A stretch of 7,081 nt of DNA from Candidatus Bathyarchaeota archaeon (GTDB taxonomy: Archaea > Thermoproteota > Bathyarchaeia > Bathyarchaeales > Bathyarchaeaceae): the NCBI GenBank assembly GCA_029879825.1, contig JAOUPL010000056.1:1-7081 (forward strand), in the 5' to 3' direction. The notes beneath the pieces were generated by a model. The model saw only the letters and a list, made by a program, of their open reading frames with translations. It was not told the DNA's origin and searched no databases. This document shows, one piece after another, positions 5,953-7,081 of this stretch. How positions within the stretch are numbered: the stretch's first letter is position 1; every line of letters begins with the position of its first letter. Both the position numbers and the translations under genes were made by a program.

Positions 5953-5969
5953 AGGCTTTAAGTCAGCCT
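5953..5969 (+). promoter_or_regulatory. TATA-like element framed by an inverted repeat
   Basis: AGGCT (5953-5957) and AGCCT (5965-5969) form an inverted repeat around the TTTAAG-type core (5957-5962). If the core is a TATA box, transcription would start near 5985, giving a leader of about 60 bases for the glycosyltransferase at 6045. The overlap of an inverted repeat with a TATA box is the arrangement expected of a repressor operator, but the arms are short. Confidence 0.3.
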
Positions 5970-6002
5970 AGTCAACAATGTTTAGGAACATGGAGATGGG
6001 TG

Positions 6003-6028
6003 GGAACCGGAGTTAAACCATAGGTTCC
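6003..6028 (+). repeat. Inverted repeat in the leader of the last glycosyltransferase
   Basis: GGAACC (6003-6008) and GGTTCC (6023-6028) are perfect inverted arms with a 14-base loop, ending seven bases before the GGTGG ribosome site. It would be a hairpin in the proposed leader, or a DNA-binding site. It does not match a tRNA or a riboswitch that I know. Confidence 0.45.
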
Positions 6029-6034
6029 ATAATT

Positions 6035-6039
6035 GGTGG
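6035..6039 (+). promoter_or_regulatory. Ribosome binding site of the last glycosyltransferase
   Basis: GGTGG lies five bases before the GTG at 6045 and supports that start. In-frame TTG (6033) and GTG (6036) codons overlap this site, and a TAA at 6030-6032 closes the frame just upstream, so the true start is within 12 bases of the one chosen. Confidence 0.5.
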
Positions 6040-6044
6040 TAAGT

Positions 6045-7081
6045 GTGTCTGAGAAGGGTGAGGGTTGTCCTTCAGTTTCGATTATAATTGTGAATTTCAA
6101 CGGAAAAGAAATTTTGAAACGATGCCTGACATCTATTTCAACCACCAATTATCCCAACTTTGAAATCGTCGTTGTTGACAACGCTTCAACAGACGGAAGC
6201 GTTAAGTCGATAAAGAAGTTGTCCGGTTCACGTCCCTACACAAAAATTGTTGAAAACCATGAGAACTTGGGACATGCCGAGGGCTGCAATATTGGGGCAC
6301 AAGTATCTAAAGGAAGATATCTTGTCTTTTTGGATAGCGACACGGAATTGAGGGTTGAAGATTGGCTTTGGGAGCTAGTTAAGGTCATGGAAAGCGACGA
6401 AAACATCGGCTTGGCCCAAGCAAAAGTGGTGTTGGCAAAAGACGAGCGTCGGTTAGACTATGTTTGTACAGCTATCGATGCGTTGGGAACATGGGCCGCA
6501 ACCTATGGCCTAAAAGAAGATGAACTCAAAGAGAATCGTGAAATTTTGGCTGCGTCATCTGGCTGTTGCATAGTTAGGAGGGAGGTTTTCAATGAAGTTG
6601 GAGGCTTCGACCCAGACTACTTCATTTACGATGATGATACCGACCTTTCCCTGGGAGCAAGATTGCTGGGATATAAGATACTCCTTGTTCCGTCTGCCGT
6701 CATAGTTCATTGTGGTAGCGTGCTAAGGGGAATAAACCACAGAACCGTTTATCATTCTGCTAAAAACAGGATGCGCACCATGCTTAAAAACTATGAACTT
6801 AGAAATCTTTGGTGGAGGTTCTTAGTTTTGAGCTTTTTCATGTTTATGGTTTCATTTGGCTTTCTTGTTTTAAGGAAGTTCGATGAAGCTAAAGCGACTA
6901 TAAAAGGGCTAATTAGTTCGGTAACAGGTTTCAGAAAAATATGGACTAAGAGGTTGTTGATGCAGTCTAAAAGGCGTGTAAGAGATTTTGAACTTATGAG
7001 TAAGGGACTCATAAGAAATGATGCCCGATCGACATTGCAGGATTTAAAACTGAAACTGAAATACATGTCAGCAGAACAAAA
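6045..7081 (+). CDS. Family 2 glycosyltransferase, rhamnosyltransferase/WbbL type, 3' end beyond window
   Basis: An open frame of 345 codons without a stop runs to the window edge. The protein begins with SVSIIIVNFNGKEILKRCL (10-28), typical of WbbL/RfbF-type family 2 transferases, then VVVDNASTDGS (42-52), NLGHAEGCNIGA (74-85), the metal-binding LDSD (96-99), ASSGCCIVRREVF (170-182) and GGFDPDYFIYDDDTDLSL (186-203) with the acidic acceptor-side motif. After the catalytic domain come HCGS (222-225), one hydrophobic segment (about 257-276) and a long basic, probably helical tail. It should transfer one sugar, in many relatives a deoxyhexose such as rhamnose, to a lipid-linked or protein-bound glycan on the cytoplasmic face; the actual donor is unknown. 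A GTG start with GGTGG upstream is chosen. It is divergent from the neighbouring glycosyltransferase across a 155-base spacer. The length already matches the family, so the stop is probably close. Confidence 0.92.
   Translation, partial: MSEKGEGCPSVSIIIVNFNGKEILKRCLTSISTTNYPNFEIVVVDNASTDGSVKSIKKLSGSRPYTKIVENHENLGHAEGCNIGAQVSKGRYLVFLDSDTELRVEDWLWELVKVMESDENIGLAQAKVVLAKDERRLDYVCTAIDALGTWAATYGLKEDELKENREILAASSGCCIVRREVFNEVGGFDPDYFIYDDDTDLSLGARLLGYKILLVPSAVIVHCGSVLRGINHRTVYHSAKNRMRTMLKNYELRNLWWRFLVLSFFMFMVSFGFLVLRKFDEAKATIKGLISSVTGFRKIWTKRLLMQSKRRVRDFELMSKGLIRNDARSTLQDLKLKLKYMSAEQ

Noticed and set aside
6001..6040. tRNA-like or riboswitch-like fold in the spacer
   Set aside because: Only one six-base inverted repeat is present; there is no acceptor stem, anticodon arm or known riboswitch core.
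6791..7066. Minus-strand open frame near the right edge
   Set aside because: It is antisense to the C-terminal part of the WbbL-type glycosyltransferase, whose frame is continuous from 6045.

Overview
The window looks like archaeal chromosome, and a Bathyarchaeia-like or other TACK-type lineage from an environmental genome is my best guess. The reasons are: AT-rich TATA-type elements about 25 bases ahead of expected transcript starts, one of them placed for leaderless transcription; several TTG or GTG starts; short T-tracts rather than GC-rich hairpins after genes; an adenosine-specific kinase of the mainly archaeal DUF355 family; and a serine hydroxymethyltransferase of archaeal character. 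The lineage is inference; the gene families are read from the translated sequence.

Layout. At the left edge, the first 126 residues of a serine hydroxymethyltransferase (glyA) run leftwards off the window. A 258-base divergent spacer separates it from a rightward radical SAM protein with an N-terminal B12-binding-type domain (638-2077). A small rightward adenosine-specific kinase follows (2156-2638). After a spacer with T-tracts, an inverted repeat and a 12-base direct repeat comes a translationally coupled pair: a four-helix membrane protein of unknown function (about 2796-3227) and a membrane-embedded family 2 glycosyltransferase with the full processive-synthase motif set (3224-4558). A tiny single-helix membrane protein (about 4689-4853) then meets, tail to tail, a leftward family 2 glycosyltransferase with C-terminal helices (4861-5889). 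A third family 2 glycosyltransferase, of rhamnosyltransferase/WbbL type, starts at 6045 and runs off the right edge without a stop.

How the parts may work together. The left third is central metabolism (one-carbon transfer, nucleoside phosphorylation) plus a radical SAM enzyme of unknown substrate. The right two thirds form a glycan-building cluster: one likely polymerising synthase with a partner membrane protein and two non-processive transferases of different subtype, in three transcription units around two intergenic promoter regions. Such a cluster fits surface polysaccharide or protein/lipid glycosylation, but no flippase, oligosaccharyltransferase or sugar-nucleotide enzyme lies in the window, so the product cannot be named. 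No tRNA, rRNA, CRISPR array, insertion sequence or integrase was seen. No gene-free stretch exceeds about 260 bases.
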